From Lactifluus volemus (Eukaryota > Basidiomycota > Agaricomycetes > Russulales > Russulaceae): 64,000 nt of DNA. Below are positions 37,296-52,240 of the stretch, one piece after another; positions within the stretch are counted from its first letter, which is position 1, and the number at the start of each line of letters is the position of its first letter. The DNA lies in contig WTXI01000129.1 of the NCBI GenBank assembly GCA_022376515.1, positions 40,928 to 104,927 of the forward strand, written 5' to 3'. A program made the translations under genes and the position numbers. The notes under the pieces were generated by a model. It did not search any database. It was not told where the DNA came from and saw only the letters and a list, made by a program, of their open reading frames with translations.

Positions 37296-38255
37296 CTCTC
37301 TCGACCCCTACCCCTCTCGGGGATACATAACACTGTACCCCCCTCTGTACACCAAATAAATAAGCCTTTGCCTCTGGGCTCATTTTCCAACATCATCCTC
37401 TGTTCTGTATAAACCTGTGTATTGATTATGTCGACCCAAATTCGGGGCTCTCAACTTTATTCAACTTTATCAAGGGCCTGATCTACATTCAGCTTCCGTT
37501 CCTATCATAGTTGTCGATCGATTACAACTATCGTACTCATACACAGAAGCGTACGTACAATTGTACTGACTTTACAAGACGGATCAGTTACCTGCCAGAG
37601 TTTTACCTTTCCCTCCGCCAGGGTATAAGTCCATGTGTCATCGACTGGTTGGCAGTTTGTTACGGCACTGCCACAGAGGGCCAAGGTGCCCTGGAATGCT
37701 GTGCGATGGTGAATGATAGGAAAGAACTAACGTACAGTTACACCCATTGGCAAAAAGTTCCTACAGTATTCTTTTTCTCACTTTACACATACAAAAAAAA
37801 AACGACGACCAACCCAAACTATTGCGTACAACCACAAAAAGTCACTGTCCCAAAATAAGAGATAGAACAGAAGAATTGCTACAGAAAATGGGAATGGGAT
37901 GGATGGATGGTCTCGACCGGGTCGCGCGCACAAACCCAGCTATGCGCAGGTTCGGGAGACATTAGACGTGAGGTATCTGTGTGAGGTGTGTACAGTGTCG
38001 TTATGCTTGGTGATTCATATGAATGTGTGTATCCGGCGTGAAATCAATAGAGAAGTACCAGCCTCAATCAAGAGGGGGAGAAAAAAAGGTGAGGAGAACC
38101 TGCACGTGCACAATCAAACGAAGAGCGTCTGTGTAAGTGTGTGGAGGGTGAGACGATCCAAGCAGTCAGTCCTTACCAACCTCGGATATAAAAAAGGTGA
38201 TGTATAAAAACAGAAGATAGACGTGTGAAATGATACGACAACCTACCACGCACTA
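37296..38255. other. Intergenic; parental copy of the decayed duplicate
   Basis: Mostly non-coding. Most of it is the better-preserved counterpart of 31380-32900 and probably includes the 3' untranslated region of the 38.3-40.8 kb gene. It has short open frames only. Confidence 0.5.
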
Positions 38256-40816
38256 TCACTTGGTCGTGTTCCGCCGCCAGGGCAACCGGCTCTTCAAACT
38301 GAAAAGGCCAGACGAAACACTCAACGGCGACAGGGGCGCGCCGTCTTCGCGCACTTGAGGCTTGCCGGTCACGTTAGGCGTCCTGGCCATACTCTGCAAC
38401 GGCGATGGAGGATACTCGACGCCATCCGGCACAGGCGCAGCCTGGTACCGGGGCGCACCGCGCGCATACGCGCGGGCGGTAGGGTGGTGCAACTCGTCCG
38501 TGCTCGAGCCGGGGCCATAAACGGGCGCGGGGACGAAGCCGGGCGGAAGATCTGCAAGTTCGGGTAGCGGAGTCAGTGGATCTTCTTCCTCTTGCTCCCG
38601 TAGTTTGTTGCGCGAGACGAAGGTGTCCACCCTCGGTGTGGGCAGCGGGCGTGCGCCAATAGCGTGTTCGGGACTGAGCAAGCCCGGCTGGCCCTGTCTG
38701 ACATTACCGGAGGAGGGAGGGGAATAGTCGGGTGACTGGGTAACGAAGGGGCATCAATGCGGGGGGCCGCGGTTAGGGGAGGACACGCACGGGAGGCTCG
38801 ACGGAGATGCCGATGACACCGCTCGATTGCGTGCGCGAACGTTGCGGCCGGTTTCGCTCAGACACCGCTTGAAGAGGTGCGTCATCATCGTTTATTACTC
38901 GAAGCGGCGCCACGAACACGGGTGGTTGCGGCTGAGGTGGCGGGCCGATGAGCTGCTCTGCAGCCTGGGCGAGCGGTGCGGGCATAACAACGTTGCGTGG
39001 TCGGGGTGGAGCCCTGCGTGAAGGCTGCGTCTGCACGGTTCACCGTTATAAGCGAAGAGGCGGATACGGACGGACACTTAGCACTTACTCTGTTGTATGG
39101 ACCGCGACTGCGCTGCAACGGCGGATCGGGGGCAATCGATTGGCGTGGAATGGGCACCGTCGGGGCGTCAACATACTCCAGCTCTTCTTCTTCTGCAGGC
39201 GTGGGACCGATGTTGTTAAATGGTGCATCGACCGGGGCAAGGATATCAAACTCGGAGAGGTGCGTCGAAGCGCGGGAGTGATTAGACGCGATCTTGGCGA
39301 TACGCTGTGGTAGCGCGTAGGGGCGGCCATTGCTGGCTGGACCAAGATCTGGGGGTGGAGGGGGTGGAAGGGGCGCATTGGCGTAGTCGCGGATTCGGAT
39401 CGCGGGCCCAAGGTCGGGCGGGGGAGGTGTGACTGCATACGCATGGTCGCGGCTCCGAGAAGATCTAGGGGTTCGGGATCGCACAGGGGGTCCGAGATCG
39501 GGCGGAGGCGGTGTCACATAAACGTACCCTGGGCTGTGGGAATGGTCTGGGGGAGGAGGGACGACAGTGGGGCTACCATCTTCTGGGGTCGAGGCAATGG
39601 CATACGGTCCCTCTGGGACGCGAACGAGCTCTGTCAATTCGTGGGGAGGGGGGAGGAAGATGGATAGGCGACCGTCGCCTGCGGCATCTTGTGCACGCGG
39701 AATCCAGTTATCTGGCGGGATCTGAACGGGAGTGTGGTGTACACGTGTGGGACTCGGTGATGTAGGTAAAGGTAGGGGGATAGATGACGCAGCAGAGGCG
39801 GGCACGGGGATGGGTTGAATGATCGAAGGCGTTGAATCGTCATGTGGTGTGTAAGGGCGTGAACGGGCAGGTTCAAGCGCGGGAGTACCCACGCGTGAGC
39901 GAGATCGTGATTGTTGGCGTGAACGTGAAGGTCGAGGAATGTCGTATTGTTGTTGTTGTACTAATTGTTCTTCGGGCGAACGGTTATGCCGTCGGCGAAG
40001 AGTGGCGTTGGAGAGATTATTAGACGGCTCTAGGCCGTGGTGGTAGGGTATGGACCGTATAGGCGCCTGTGCCAGCGGCGCAATGTCGGGGTTGAGTCGA
40101 TTTGCATTTCTCGTTCTTGGATCGGGGTTGAACATGTGCGGGTGAGATGGAAGGGGGGAGAGAACGTACCCTGTGATAGGACGAGAGGGTGAATCGTCGT
40201 CTAGTGGTAAGTCGTCAGATGAGCTCTGCTCTAGCGGTTCTTGGTATCGTCTCGATCGTGAGCGGGGGTCATTCTCATCAGAGAGTCGAGTTCCGGCTTG
40301 GTTCTCTTTGTCCGCTTCTCTGCGGCCAAGGAGCATGCCTTGGCGCAAACCCTCGTGCCAGCCCTGCTCCTTCCCTTGTTCTCGTGCGGTTTCGATCGCT
40401 CGATCCTCCTGGAGTTTGCGTGTGACGGTACGTGCGCGTGCGGCGTCTTGCTCAGCATCATGCCTGCGGGATTCAAGACCATCGAGCATCTCCTGGGCAC
40501 GAAATATCTCGCGCTGTGCCTGTTCGAGCTGTAGTTTGTACAAGGCAAGCTCTGAACGAGCAGCGGCAGCGTCTGCATCTGCCTGGGCGCGGGCATCAGT
40601 TGCGGCGCGGGCACGGACGAGACACTCTGTGGCACGATGTTCTGCATCAGTGGCACGTCGGGACTCTTCGTCAAGCTTTGCAAAAGTGAGCTTAAGAAGC
40701 TGATGGACTTGATTAGTATCACGCTCCTTACGAGCGAGAACGTGTGCTAAGACGCGACGGCTAGATGCATAGGAATGTGTACCCCTGTCATCAGAGGAAG
40801 GAGGAGAGGAGGACAT
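38256..40816 (-). CDS. Coiled-coil and proline-rich hypothetical protein
   Basis: I do not recognise a named family. The N-terminal third (from MSSSPPSSDDRG, 40816) is a long Ala/Arg/Glu/Gln coiled coil, roughly residues 30-190. It is followed by a Lys/Arg/Ser linker and a tail with repeated PPPPDLGP units (at least three between about 39300 and 39510), as in scaffold or actin-related proteins. An intron follows PYNR (donor GTAAGT at about 39090, acceptor GTGCAG at about 39030). The next exon starts TQPSRRAPPRPRNVVMPAPL and hits a stop at 38773. With one or two restored bases around 38700-38780 it continues into GLLSPEHAIGARPLPTPRVD and ends LPWRRNTTK at 38256. Coding is strong; the last exon is frame-broken. 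A decayed partial copy lies at 31.4-33.6 kb. Confidence 0.75.
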
Positions 40817-40867
40817 GGTGGTTGAAGGAGAAAGGCCTCGTGTGAGGAGGGAGGTGAGGGGGAGTGA

Positions 40868-43231
<2,364 letters not shown>

Positions 43232-44524
43232 GCGTATCAATGTACCACCCTTTTTTTTGTATATACCTTGCTTTAATTCGAATCCGTGCAGGCATTCAAG
43301 GTGCTATTTGATGGGGCGAGGGGGCAATCTCCGATGACTACGTATTTTCTTTCTGTATTGTGATGTAGAAGTTTTTTTTTTTCCACTTCATTTTCTTGCG
43401 GAGCAGTGCATTAACAAACCTTCATCTTGTATATCACTATTGTGACCGAGAGTGGCTTCTTTTTTTTTTTTTTCTTTCTAAATTCCACATTTATTTCACT
43501 CAAACGGCAGTAGCATTTTTTCGTCTTTACCCCCATTTAGTACATACCAAGCAAGCTATAGCCAGGGCTGCTAGGCCATGACGAGGTGTAAGAAAACTGC
43601 AATAGGAGAATGACAATGGCATGTGATTGCCTCATGACCAACCTCAGACTAGCGGGGCCTATGTGGCGAGTAACCATCCCCAGATCCTCGCGCGGCCAAC
43701 CTTCAGCTGGTACTGATACCCTTACGACACAAGAGTGACATGCCGTCTGCATGATCTACCTAAAAGCACATTCACGAGTGGTGATGCCGTCGAACAATCC
43801 GCTCGCGCGTTGCTTTTCTCTTGGACTGACACACGCGTGAGCAGTTCAGACTCCGCCGGGTCCGAGTTACTACGTTACAGTACTGTACACCACCCACACC
43901 CAAGCCACAAATGCTAGCAGCGTCCTCTCTGAATATGATCCTCTTTTTTACAACTTGCGCCGCTCTTTGTTTGCTTTAGAATCTTGTAGGTTGAACGATG
44001 TTCTGCGTCGTGGTGGCGTTGTTCATGGACAGACCGGGATTCTCGGCCACATTACCGCTCGCCACTGTGGCGAGCGTGCGCAGATACCTGGGAGTGGCAC
44101 GTCGTCCTTCATCCTCCAGTGTCTTGCGTGCTATGGCCATGAAGATAGCTCCGACCACACTTTTTCTGTTCAGTCCTCAAATAGATTGTGGCTTTCCGCA
44201 ATGTTTCTATAACTATTAACACACCCCCTCCCCCCTCGGCGTGTTTGTTTCCCTTCTCGTTCTACCTCCCGCGTTTTCCATTTAGCATGAATTACATCGT
44301 GGCTGCTCGGCATCGTCATCCTATCGCCGCTGCCCTCGTCGTGAGGAGTTTTCATCCCTTTTTGGTTCAGAGTTTGAGCTGACACCACCCACGGTTAGGA
44401 CAGCGCTTTCACCTTCTGTGCTAATCGCCCGCTGCTCGTTGTTCACGTCCTCATCTTGTCATTGCAAGCTCTCGTTCTGTTCACAGTCCCTCTCTGCTTC
44501 CTCGCGTATTACAGCCACATTTAC
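43232..44524. other. Intergenic, nothing recognised
   Basis: This 1.3-kb stretch lies between SRPK and the next kinase. It holds T-rich runs (43371-43382, 43460-43473) near the SRPK 3' end and short open frames without motifs. The last few hundred bases are C/T-rich, as in fungal promoters. Confidence 0.55.
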
Positions 44525-46066
44525 ATGCAGACGACATTCATTCCGCCTCGGTCTATTCCTGTTCCCCTCCTCTTGGTTCCCCGCCGGTCTGCGGACACTA
44601 CGTTGGTCTCCCCCAATGAGCGCGAGTGCGACGTCGATCCTCACACTCGGTCTTTAATGACTCGTTCCGCATACAAATTTCGTATTCCTCGGTCGGTACC
44701 ATACTACCGCCCGCTGTGCCCCCAAAGTCCATTGCTCTATGACGGCGAGTGGGAGTACCGTGTTGAGGGCCTCATCGGCTCGGGCACGTTTGGACGCGTC
44801 GCGCTCGCCACCGTCATGGATACATCGCCTCCCGTGCGCGTCGCGATCAAGGTGTTCAGCAAGGAGAGGCTCCGCAGAGGACTTACACCGCATGGGATGT
44901 TAGAGAACGAGCAGGGGATCTTGCTCGAGAACGCGAAATATAAAACCAGGTGGCTCGTGCAATTGATAAGTGCGTTCACGGATCCCTGGAATTACTACTT
45001 GGTCATGGTAAGACGCGTTTGCCCCTGTGCGTGTCTCTGCATCCACTCAACTCCTCTCGTTGCGCAGGATTACTACCCAAACACCCTTGCGGGCGTAATG
45101 TTTAGCTATGGAAATTGGCTTCCGGATAACATCCTCCGTCGTTGGGTTGAAGAGCTCGTAGGTCCCCCACCATCCCTCGCTACCTCCGATCTGATTGCGA
45201 ACGTCACAATTTAAAATAGGCTATCGCCATGTCGGAACTCTACGGCCAGGGCATCGTTCACTGTGACCTGAAGCCAGGAAACATTCTCGTCACGGCAGAC
45301 GGCCATCTTGCGATTGCCGATTTTGGGATGTCCGTATCCACGGATGAACGCAAGCCTCTTGATCAATGCGTCTTCTTTGCCTACGGCGGAACATACGCAT
45401 ATCAGGCCCCCGAACTTCTTATCGCACACGACAAGGCAGAAATTACATGTGCGGTGGACATGTGGTCATTTGGGACCATCATTTACGAGATGTACACAGG
45501 AAAGGTGCGTCCGTGGGGCCAGTTTTTCGTCAGGTGGCTGACGTGAGGCGTGTTCATTTAGCGACTGTTCTCGGTAGATCCCAGTGTCGTAAGGAACGAG
45601 GTTTGGTGCTGGGATATACCCAAAATCGTCCGCGAGAATATCGATGACGAGCTGGCGCAGGAGTTGGTCATCAAGGTCTGTGTGATTTCTCCATGCTCGT
45701 GCGAATGCGGATCCTTGACCATTCATTTCTAGTTACTCGATGTAGACGAACGCACTCGTTTAAAAATGAGTGGATTGATGAAGCTACCGTACTTTGCAAA
45801 GACGTGAGTTTTTCATACGGCTTTCCTCTAGCGATGATTGGATCTCAACAGTTTCAATTTTCTAGGAACGTGCTAGAGATATTCAGAAAGACAAGCTTTG
45901 GTGAGTGCCCCTGACATTGATCACTCAAAGTCGCATCGCTGATTGGCTTGCAGTCAAGATAGAGGCCTCTGAGCCGAGTTCTTTATCTTGGAGAGACGCA
46001 CTCAAGTTTCACAGGCCCACTGCTGTGGGACTGGTGGGTAGTCGGAACTACAGCTATTCGCATTAA
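44525..46066 (+). CDS. Protein kinase of unassigned family (one-base gap in exon 4)
   Basis: Serine/threonine kinase. Exons are 44525-45007, 45068-45157, 45220-45504, 45578-45675, 45733-45803, 45866-45900 and 45954-46066. The start ATG 44525 is the first in the open frame (MQTTFIPPRSIPVPLLLVPR). Motifs: GLIGSGTFGRVALA (glycine loop), RVAIKVFSKERL (Lys), GIVHCDLKPGNILV (catalytic loop with Lys and Asn), IADFGMS (DFG), and GTYAYQAPELL as activation and APE segment. The arrangement is closest in feel to AGC/CAMK kinases, but I cannot place it. Exon 4 is 98 bases where 99 are needed; restoring one C at about 45580-45583 gives IPSVVRNEVWCWDIPKIVRE and makes the downstream exons in-frame to YSYSH. 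Otherwise the gene looks intact. Confidence 0.82.
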
Positions 46067-47251
46067 ATCACATCAAATTCACAAACGCCTCGAATTTACC
46101 GAGTGTCGTTATTCTTGTTGATCAAGAATTCTATACTCACCCGTTGGGCTTATGTTCTGTTTAATAAAAGGACAACATATTTATTTATTTTGTGACGGAC
46201 TGTCTGTCGTTCTTGTTCATAGCTTTCTTGTCGTTCACATTCAAATTCATACATTTTCAGTTGTAATTTTTACTTTCTCACACCACACTATATCTATATA
46301 CAGCACCATTTATCGATGCGATCTGATAGATGCGAACAACGTTACTAGCAACAATCCCGCGCTAGTGTCAACGTAGGTCCCTACTCGTGCTACTGTGCTG
46401 GCCAGTTGATAACGAGTGACACCGCAACCAGGGTCAGAATCTGGAAATTTCAACATTTAGGCTCTATCCATCAAGGACGACTATCATAACATGATGATCA
46501 ATGTCTGCCGCCTTCCATCTTCTTGAGCCATTAAATGCTGTGTTTATTGTGCCAGTGGTAGTAGTAACCCGTGATAACCAGGGGCCACTGCACAGTGGCA
46601 GTGGGCGCACGGCGCACTGATGCAAGATTCCTTCCCATCGAACTCCAACTTCCGAAAATTTTTTTTGGGGGGGATCAGGAGACAGGCACTTATTACCAGG
46701 GGACAGCCACATTATTAAAAAAGCAACAGCCACTTGTATAGCCTCGGGCCGGCACTTCGCCACTTGTGCTGATAAGCACATATATTATGATATATATCAT
46801 ACGTCACGTGAGGACGCCAGGAAGAAGAAGTGATGAACAGGTGATGATGTTGGGCTCCAAAGATGTTTTTCACTCTGGGAGAGGGCCTGCCAGTGGGGCT
46901 CGACTTGTTGTTGTTGAAACGATGAGTTTTTTGTGTGCTCGAGTAGTGCCGCGAAACGGAGCTCGGACAACCACATCCGAGTACGTCCCTCGCCGGGCCG
47001 AAACGCCGGGCCGAATCTTCAACGCCAGAAAAAAAAAAAAGGCTCTACTGTACTTGTCTTCTTAGTGCGGACCGGTCGTCTGTTCGCGTTCCGTCCCAAG
47101 TCCGGGATCTCATGCGTTCTCAGGGCTGTCGTCAGTTTCGTAGATTATCGATTATCGGCAACGCATGTTTCGTGATTAGTACCGCAACGCTCCTTTCACA
47201 CAGGTCCACTAGTAGCGATCCATAGAGCACCTTTTCAGGTTCTCACTCATC
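46067..47251. other. Intergenic, nothing recognised
   Basis: Downstream of the orphan kinase. Contains A/T-rich stretches, a G8 run near 46666-46673 and an A12 run at 47029-47040. No gene or RNA recognised. Confidence 0.5.
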
Positions 47252-48747
47252 TATGCCTGCGTCGGCCCCGTTGCAGTCAAAACTAAAACGTTTGGCGGGG
47301 TGAGTGCTTCGATCTTCATCACATGCCACGTCAGTCAGAGTCAAATGGGAACGGTATGATACATCTAAAAACTTTGATGTACACTACAGTAAATGACGTT
47401 TCTTCGGCCGTAATACTCCGTGTGCTCACTACTGACTATTTGCAGAACAAGAGCACTGAAACCATCCGCGTACGGTCAAGTACGTGTAGCCTTTCACTGG
47501 CACATCTTCCTAGTTCTGTCATCTTTGACCCTGCACAACGCTTACGCATCGTCCGGAGCTAGCGTTGTTTCAAGTTCATAGGCGCACGTCACTTGCGATT
47601 TGCGTTCTTCCCCACAGGTACAGTAGGTTTTTCCTCGGATCAACTTCCGTTTTTCGCTAATGGGCACGACTTGTTACGTCTTCAATGGGCGCTGTACAAC
47701 CTCGACCCTGAGATGTTTGTCCCCAAAGGCTCTCAGGCTCCCATTTGGTATCACAACGTCTTAGTTCAGCCATGTGGGCTTCTTCGATATCGCCGCGACA
47801 GTCTTGAAGCCTGGCCCAGGGGTTGTGTGGAACCGGGCCAACGACCGAGGCCGCCAGCAAGCCCAATCTCAGCTTCTTTGGCTCACTCTTGTACTGTATT
47901 CTACTTGCGCGAGTGTCTTGCTTCCAATACGAACGGTGCTTGTCCCAATATAGGGTTGCCGGGAGCCTGGCCAAAGTCTATTTTCATTCTCTGGCCTGTC
48001 CATCATTGATTTCCTCGTATGACTAGCCCCGGTATACCTAACTGTCAGCTCACTGTCGTTGAGAATTCTGTGGTTACGCCCAGTGGAGCGTTTCTTTTTC
48101 TCATCAGCGCAAATTATTATAATCAAAGGGTTACACCACATCAGGGCACGAATAATGCACGAGGCCACTACGTGGAACGATATGGATATGTGGTGTGTCC
48201 TTTGCTCCATGGTCCGAGACGGATTGCCGTGTGCAACTGTGCCATCCTTTGGGCTCACTGTATCTCCATACGATCTCGTGATACAGTCAATTATGGCTGT
48301 GCTTTGTTGCATTACGACACCGCATCCATCTGGTGAACTGAGGTGGATCGTTGCAGACCCTCATTCAGTCGTCGACTACAAGCCTACAGTAAAACGTCGC
48401 GCGGTAGCATACTAGCACGCAGGAGCCCCACACTGTCTATAGTGACACGCTACCAAGAAATATAGGCCATCTCCAGACAAGGAAAGCCATACTTGGAACA
48501 TCTGGGTGCAGGCACTGGCACTCCGAGGCTCGCCGAGTCGCCCATAGTAGTAGTCTCAAGATACAGCTTCGAATTCGAATACTACGAAGGATCTTTCGCT
48601 CGGACCTCGCGGAACTCCAAGGCGACCTCATGGCTAAGATGCGGTGCCATCATGGATACCCAATTTATCCCGGACAAAGTTGGTGTTAGGCTACGTTCTT
48701 TGAACGGGCGCTTACAGTGCGTCTCACCCCTGGACCAAAACTGTTGA
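47252..48747 (+). pseudogene. Fragmentary coding-like region, unidentified
   Basis: Several pieces look coding but do not join cleanly. A possible first exon starts MPASAPLQSKLKRLAG at 47252 with a GTGAGT donor. Others read VKWERYDTSKNFDVHYSK (about 47340), NDVSSAVILRVLTTDYLQNK (about 47390), FANGHDLLRLQWALYNLDPE (about 47660) and TSWLRCGAIMDTQFIPDKVG (about 48630). Frames change between them. It may be a decayed gene or a real gene with sequence gaps, as seen elsewhere in this window. No function recognised. Confidence 0.3.
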
Positions 48748-49167
48748 AAACTTCAATTCCAGGCACTCTTGTCTAGGAAGATTGGCGAACACGCCGTTCG
48801 TAGCCTGGGCTTACCCATCTCAATCTAGGATTGACTCGGCGATCTATGGGCAGAATTGCCCCGGACTTGCACCGGACTTTGTACGTGTTTATCACGTGCC
48901 ACGTTGCGCTGTGCTGGCACTGTTGACATAACTCGATGGCACCCCAATGACGCGATCCGGCCAGTGCTTTGAATCGATTCGACAGCCTATCGATCTCACC
49001 AAGCCCGATGCCGTGTCGATGCGCCTTTAATGAGCGGTGTATTTACTTGGTGCCCAAAGAGCCAGAGGTGGCATGTAAGGTATGTTGCCTCTAAAGGTGC
49101 TGGCCACCCCGTATTTAAACGACAAAATGAATACCAACTTACACAATTTTCTTACTCTTAGCCGTAA

Positions 49168-50334
49168 TTATGGGTTCCCCGGGTCAGCCGCTTTGCAACC
49201 ATTCTTCGAGTAAGTGTGATGCTCTTCTGATTTATGACCAATACGACTGATCTTCTTCCCAGACCGGAGACGTCACGGTGGTGAGAGGAAAGACCCAAAA
49301 ACGACTCTTGCTGGCCATGTGAGGCCTAGCATTGCAACGACAGAACCCGCAATTGCACCAACGGTGACGAGAGAAGCCCAAAGTGGTCACCCACCGTTCG
49401 TGACACGATCTACGGCCCCGCCAACCAGACCAAACCATGCGAGCGTGCATGCAGACTCACGGCCCTCGCCGTGTCATACGGACGCCACAGGTGAGATCTA
49501 CACCGACAAATTCTCATGTGAGAAAAAGCTAACGACGGAAATTGACCGTAGCTGTGGTATACCTTCGAGCTGGGGTTGTGTGCCTCGATACTTGCGTAGT
49601 AATTATAAAACCTTAGATGGTGTACTAAATATTCCCGTTCCATGTCCTTCAAGTTTGGCATATGGCATTCAATTACATCTCTTCGTGATAGTGCTTCAGG
49701 CATAGAATGGGGGTTTCGTTGCCGAACCGCCAAAGGGAAGTGAGACGTGTGAGTACCCGAATGACAAAGTATGCATATACAGATACCGTGCAAAGAATAC
49801 AGTCCATTTCTCGGAGTTCGTCCAAGTCAATCAGCGATGCATCGCCCAAATATGTGTTGCATTTTTCTGTGGAGAGAATGTCAGGGTTTTACTCATTCAA
49901 CACTTCTTGCGGCGCATTTGGCCTCGTTGAGTATTGTGATGATGCATTCAAAACTCGAGGCGTTCAAATCCAGGATTTACTGGAGATGATCCAAAAGAAT
50001 TCATGAAGAACGCGACTTTACGCAGCCATGGCCTGTGGAATGGGGGTGGTGCCATCGAGGAAGGTATTTTGGAGCCGGGTGTCACGGATCAACCTATCAA
50101 CGCTCCTCCATTAAATTTTTCATGGGCTTCCGCAGGAGAAGATCCGGAAAGGTTCATAAACTGTATTCTCGTTTACCCGTCTCTATACTGGATTTCTGGG
50201 GGGTTGTCAAGGCACTTGGATTCACGGGTTCCTTTCAAATGTGTGGCTCTTCAAGGAGATCGAGGACAACCGATGATCAGAAAATGAGTAGTACGTGCCC
50301 CAAAACTTACAGCTCCGTTAGAGGGCCTCTATGA
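49168..50334 (+). pseudogene. Fragmentary coding-like region, unidentified
   Basis: A candidate gene starts MGSPGQPLCNHSS at 49168, with a GTAAGT donor at 49209, a second exon from 49262 reading GHVRPSIATTEPAIAPTVTR, and a donor GTGAGA at 49492 joining in phase to VVYLRAGVVCLDTCV. After 49610 the frames are short and do not join. A 99-codon frame (50035-50334) follows. No domain recognised. It may be a broken gene of a lineage-specific family. Confidence 0.3.
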
Positions 50335-51293
50335 ATTCATCGTCTTTTTTTTGGCTTGAGACGGGCAGGCAGTTATCCCTTTTGTTAAATATGGAACATC
50401 GGAAGGTTCGATTTTTGAGTTTTGCCGGTGGTCATGATGACCACCCACCCAAGTGATGCGGCGCTTAGACGGTCGCCATGTTGCGTCATTGACGGATCTA
50501 ATCTGCGAATAAAGATAGCTCGTTTCAGTTTTTAAAGAATTTTGGGCGTAGATCCGGCCAAACGTGATCCCATCAAACATATTTAGCGGCAATATGCCCT
50601 CATCTCATTCTTGGGTTTCCTTTTATCTTTCTAGAATAAATCATTTATGATTGAATCAATGAAATGACCCGCTAAAGTGAACTCAAGGCCGCTGTGCTGA
50701 ACATGTGTACCCAATGCTGAGGCCGCGTGATGTCCATTGGACTAGGCGATCCCCCACGAACGGGTGGCCAGCCCCTGAAGAAGGGGCCAGAATCAAGGAA
50801 GGTTCATCAGGTGAGGTGACATGGAACGGTACTCGTTCGGAGAAAATACGCTTCGAAATGGAATGACGTCACCTTGTAAGCGCCGACAAACTCGGGATAT
50901 TGAAACCGACGGGTGACTATGACTATAGTTGCATTAAAGAGAAGAGCAGGAGATAAAAAATCGATGTACAGCAAAGGAAGAATAAACCGAGAGTTAAAAA
51001 CAGATCTTGTAAAGTGGTGCATGAGAAGATGTCGTGCTGTTTTGTACAACAATAAACCAACAAGGAGTGGGAAACAACGATCGAGCGAGAGCTTTGATTG
51101 GTTGGGAAGGATGCGGTAGTCTAATGCAGGAGTTTTCGTGTAGAGTAGTGGAGACGGTATGCAATACAAGAGCAAGTTAAGAAAAGTGATGGTGGGGGCA
51201 GGGGGGGATTATGGAAGCCTAGACGAGTCGTTATGATGTACAGCAGGCACCTGTCCTGGAAAGATATTCTCATGCTTACACCGCCATTCATCC
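50335..51293. other. Intergenic, nothing recognised
   Basis: Contains no convincing coding frame; the right end is presumably the 3' untranslated region of the minus-strand gene ending at 51294. Confidence 0.5.
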
Positions 51294-51869
51294 TCACGCC
51301 ACTTCCTCGTCAACGTCATCTGCGAGGGTGCATACTGACAGCCTGCTGGGCTGATAGCCGGCACGCAAAAATGATCCCCGGCGTGAGCAGCGCATGGGGC
51401 GCGCGCGGCCTCCACGACTGAGCAGCAAGTTGGCCACCATCTTTGCCTGGTACTCTCTCTGCGAGCGGGGGACTCGTGCAGGGGCGAGAGAAATGACAAG
51501 AGGTGGTGTATGAGGAATGGGTTTTGGCTCGTATGTATGGCCTGATGCTACGAGGAGTGCCGGCCGCGGACGTGGAGAGGAGGGTTCTACCAAGGGTGGA
51601 CTCTGACGACGGATAAGTGGGTTCTCAGACGCCGGCTGGGATGGGTGATAAGAAATTGCGTTTCGCCTTGGGAATGAATTACGCCGTGGAAAGAACGGTG
51701 GGGCGCCGGGCGCGCTTCCGACATTAGGCGCGCATGCTGTTGACGAGGAAACAGAAAGAGCGCGGGGGGCAAAGAAAGGAAGGTTTGCTGCTCTACGTGA
51801 ATTTGGAGGAAGTTCAGAGTAGAGTGAGTGAATGCGGGGGAGAACGACGGGAGATTGAGTCGTCAGCAT
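51294..51869 (-). CDS. Hypothetical basic protein, 191 aa
   Basis: Single-exon model starting MLTTQSPVVLPRIHSLYSEL (ATG at 51869; an in-frame ATG at 51926 is also possible). The middle is Pro/Ser/Arg-rich and disordered, including paired FPRRNSFPRRNAI. Near the C-terminus the REYQAKMVANLLLSRGGRAR block is the most protein-like part, resembling a short motif I associate with small uncharacterised Agaricomycete proteins. The end is acidic (DDVDEEVA). No signal peptide or membrane segment. Function unknown. Confidence 0.5.
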   Translation of the reverse strand: MLTTQSPVVLPRIHSLYSELPPNSRRAANLPFFAPRALSVSSSTACAPNVGSAPGAPPFFPRRNSFPRRNAISYHPSQPASENPLIRRQSPPLVEPSSPRPRPALLVASGHTYEPKPIPHTPPLVISLAPARVPRSQREYQAKMVANLLLSRGGRARPMRCSRRGSFLRAGYQPSRLSVCTLADDVDEEVA

Positions 51870-52240
51870 GGTCGAATGGATATAAATGGCACTTTGAAGA
51901 GAATTGGGTTGATAAGTTACTTGCACGATGAAAGAGTTGGTGGCTTGCGGGATAAAGTAGTAGAGCGGACAGAGGGGAGAGGGCGTATATAGGGTGAAAG
52001 CAAGGGGAGAAGCAGGGCTGGACGGAGCCCTTGTCGGTTAGCTGTTGAAATAAGTATTGGGTTAAGAAAAAGGGGTATTATTTACCTCTACTATGATCTC
52101 GATCGCGGGTCATGCAAAGCCCGCGAGGGGCGAGAGCGAGGCTGTGTCATCCGCGGATACACGTGGTCTCGTCCCTTTACCCTTTTTAAGCCCAACGCTG
52201 CACTGCCTACCGAGTCTAGGACAAAAGCACACCACGCGAT
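51870..52240. other. Spacer between two minus-strand genes
   Basis: About 370 bases upstream of the 51.3-51.9 kb gene and downstream of the 52.2-52.9 kb gene. A/G-rich on the plus strand near 51930-52080; no specific element recognised. Confidence 0.4.
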
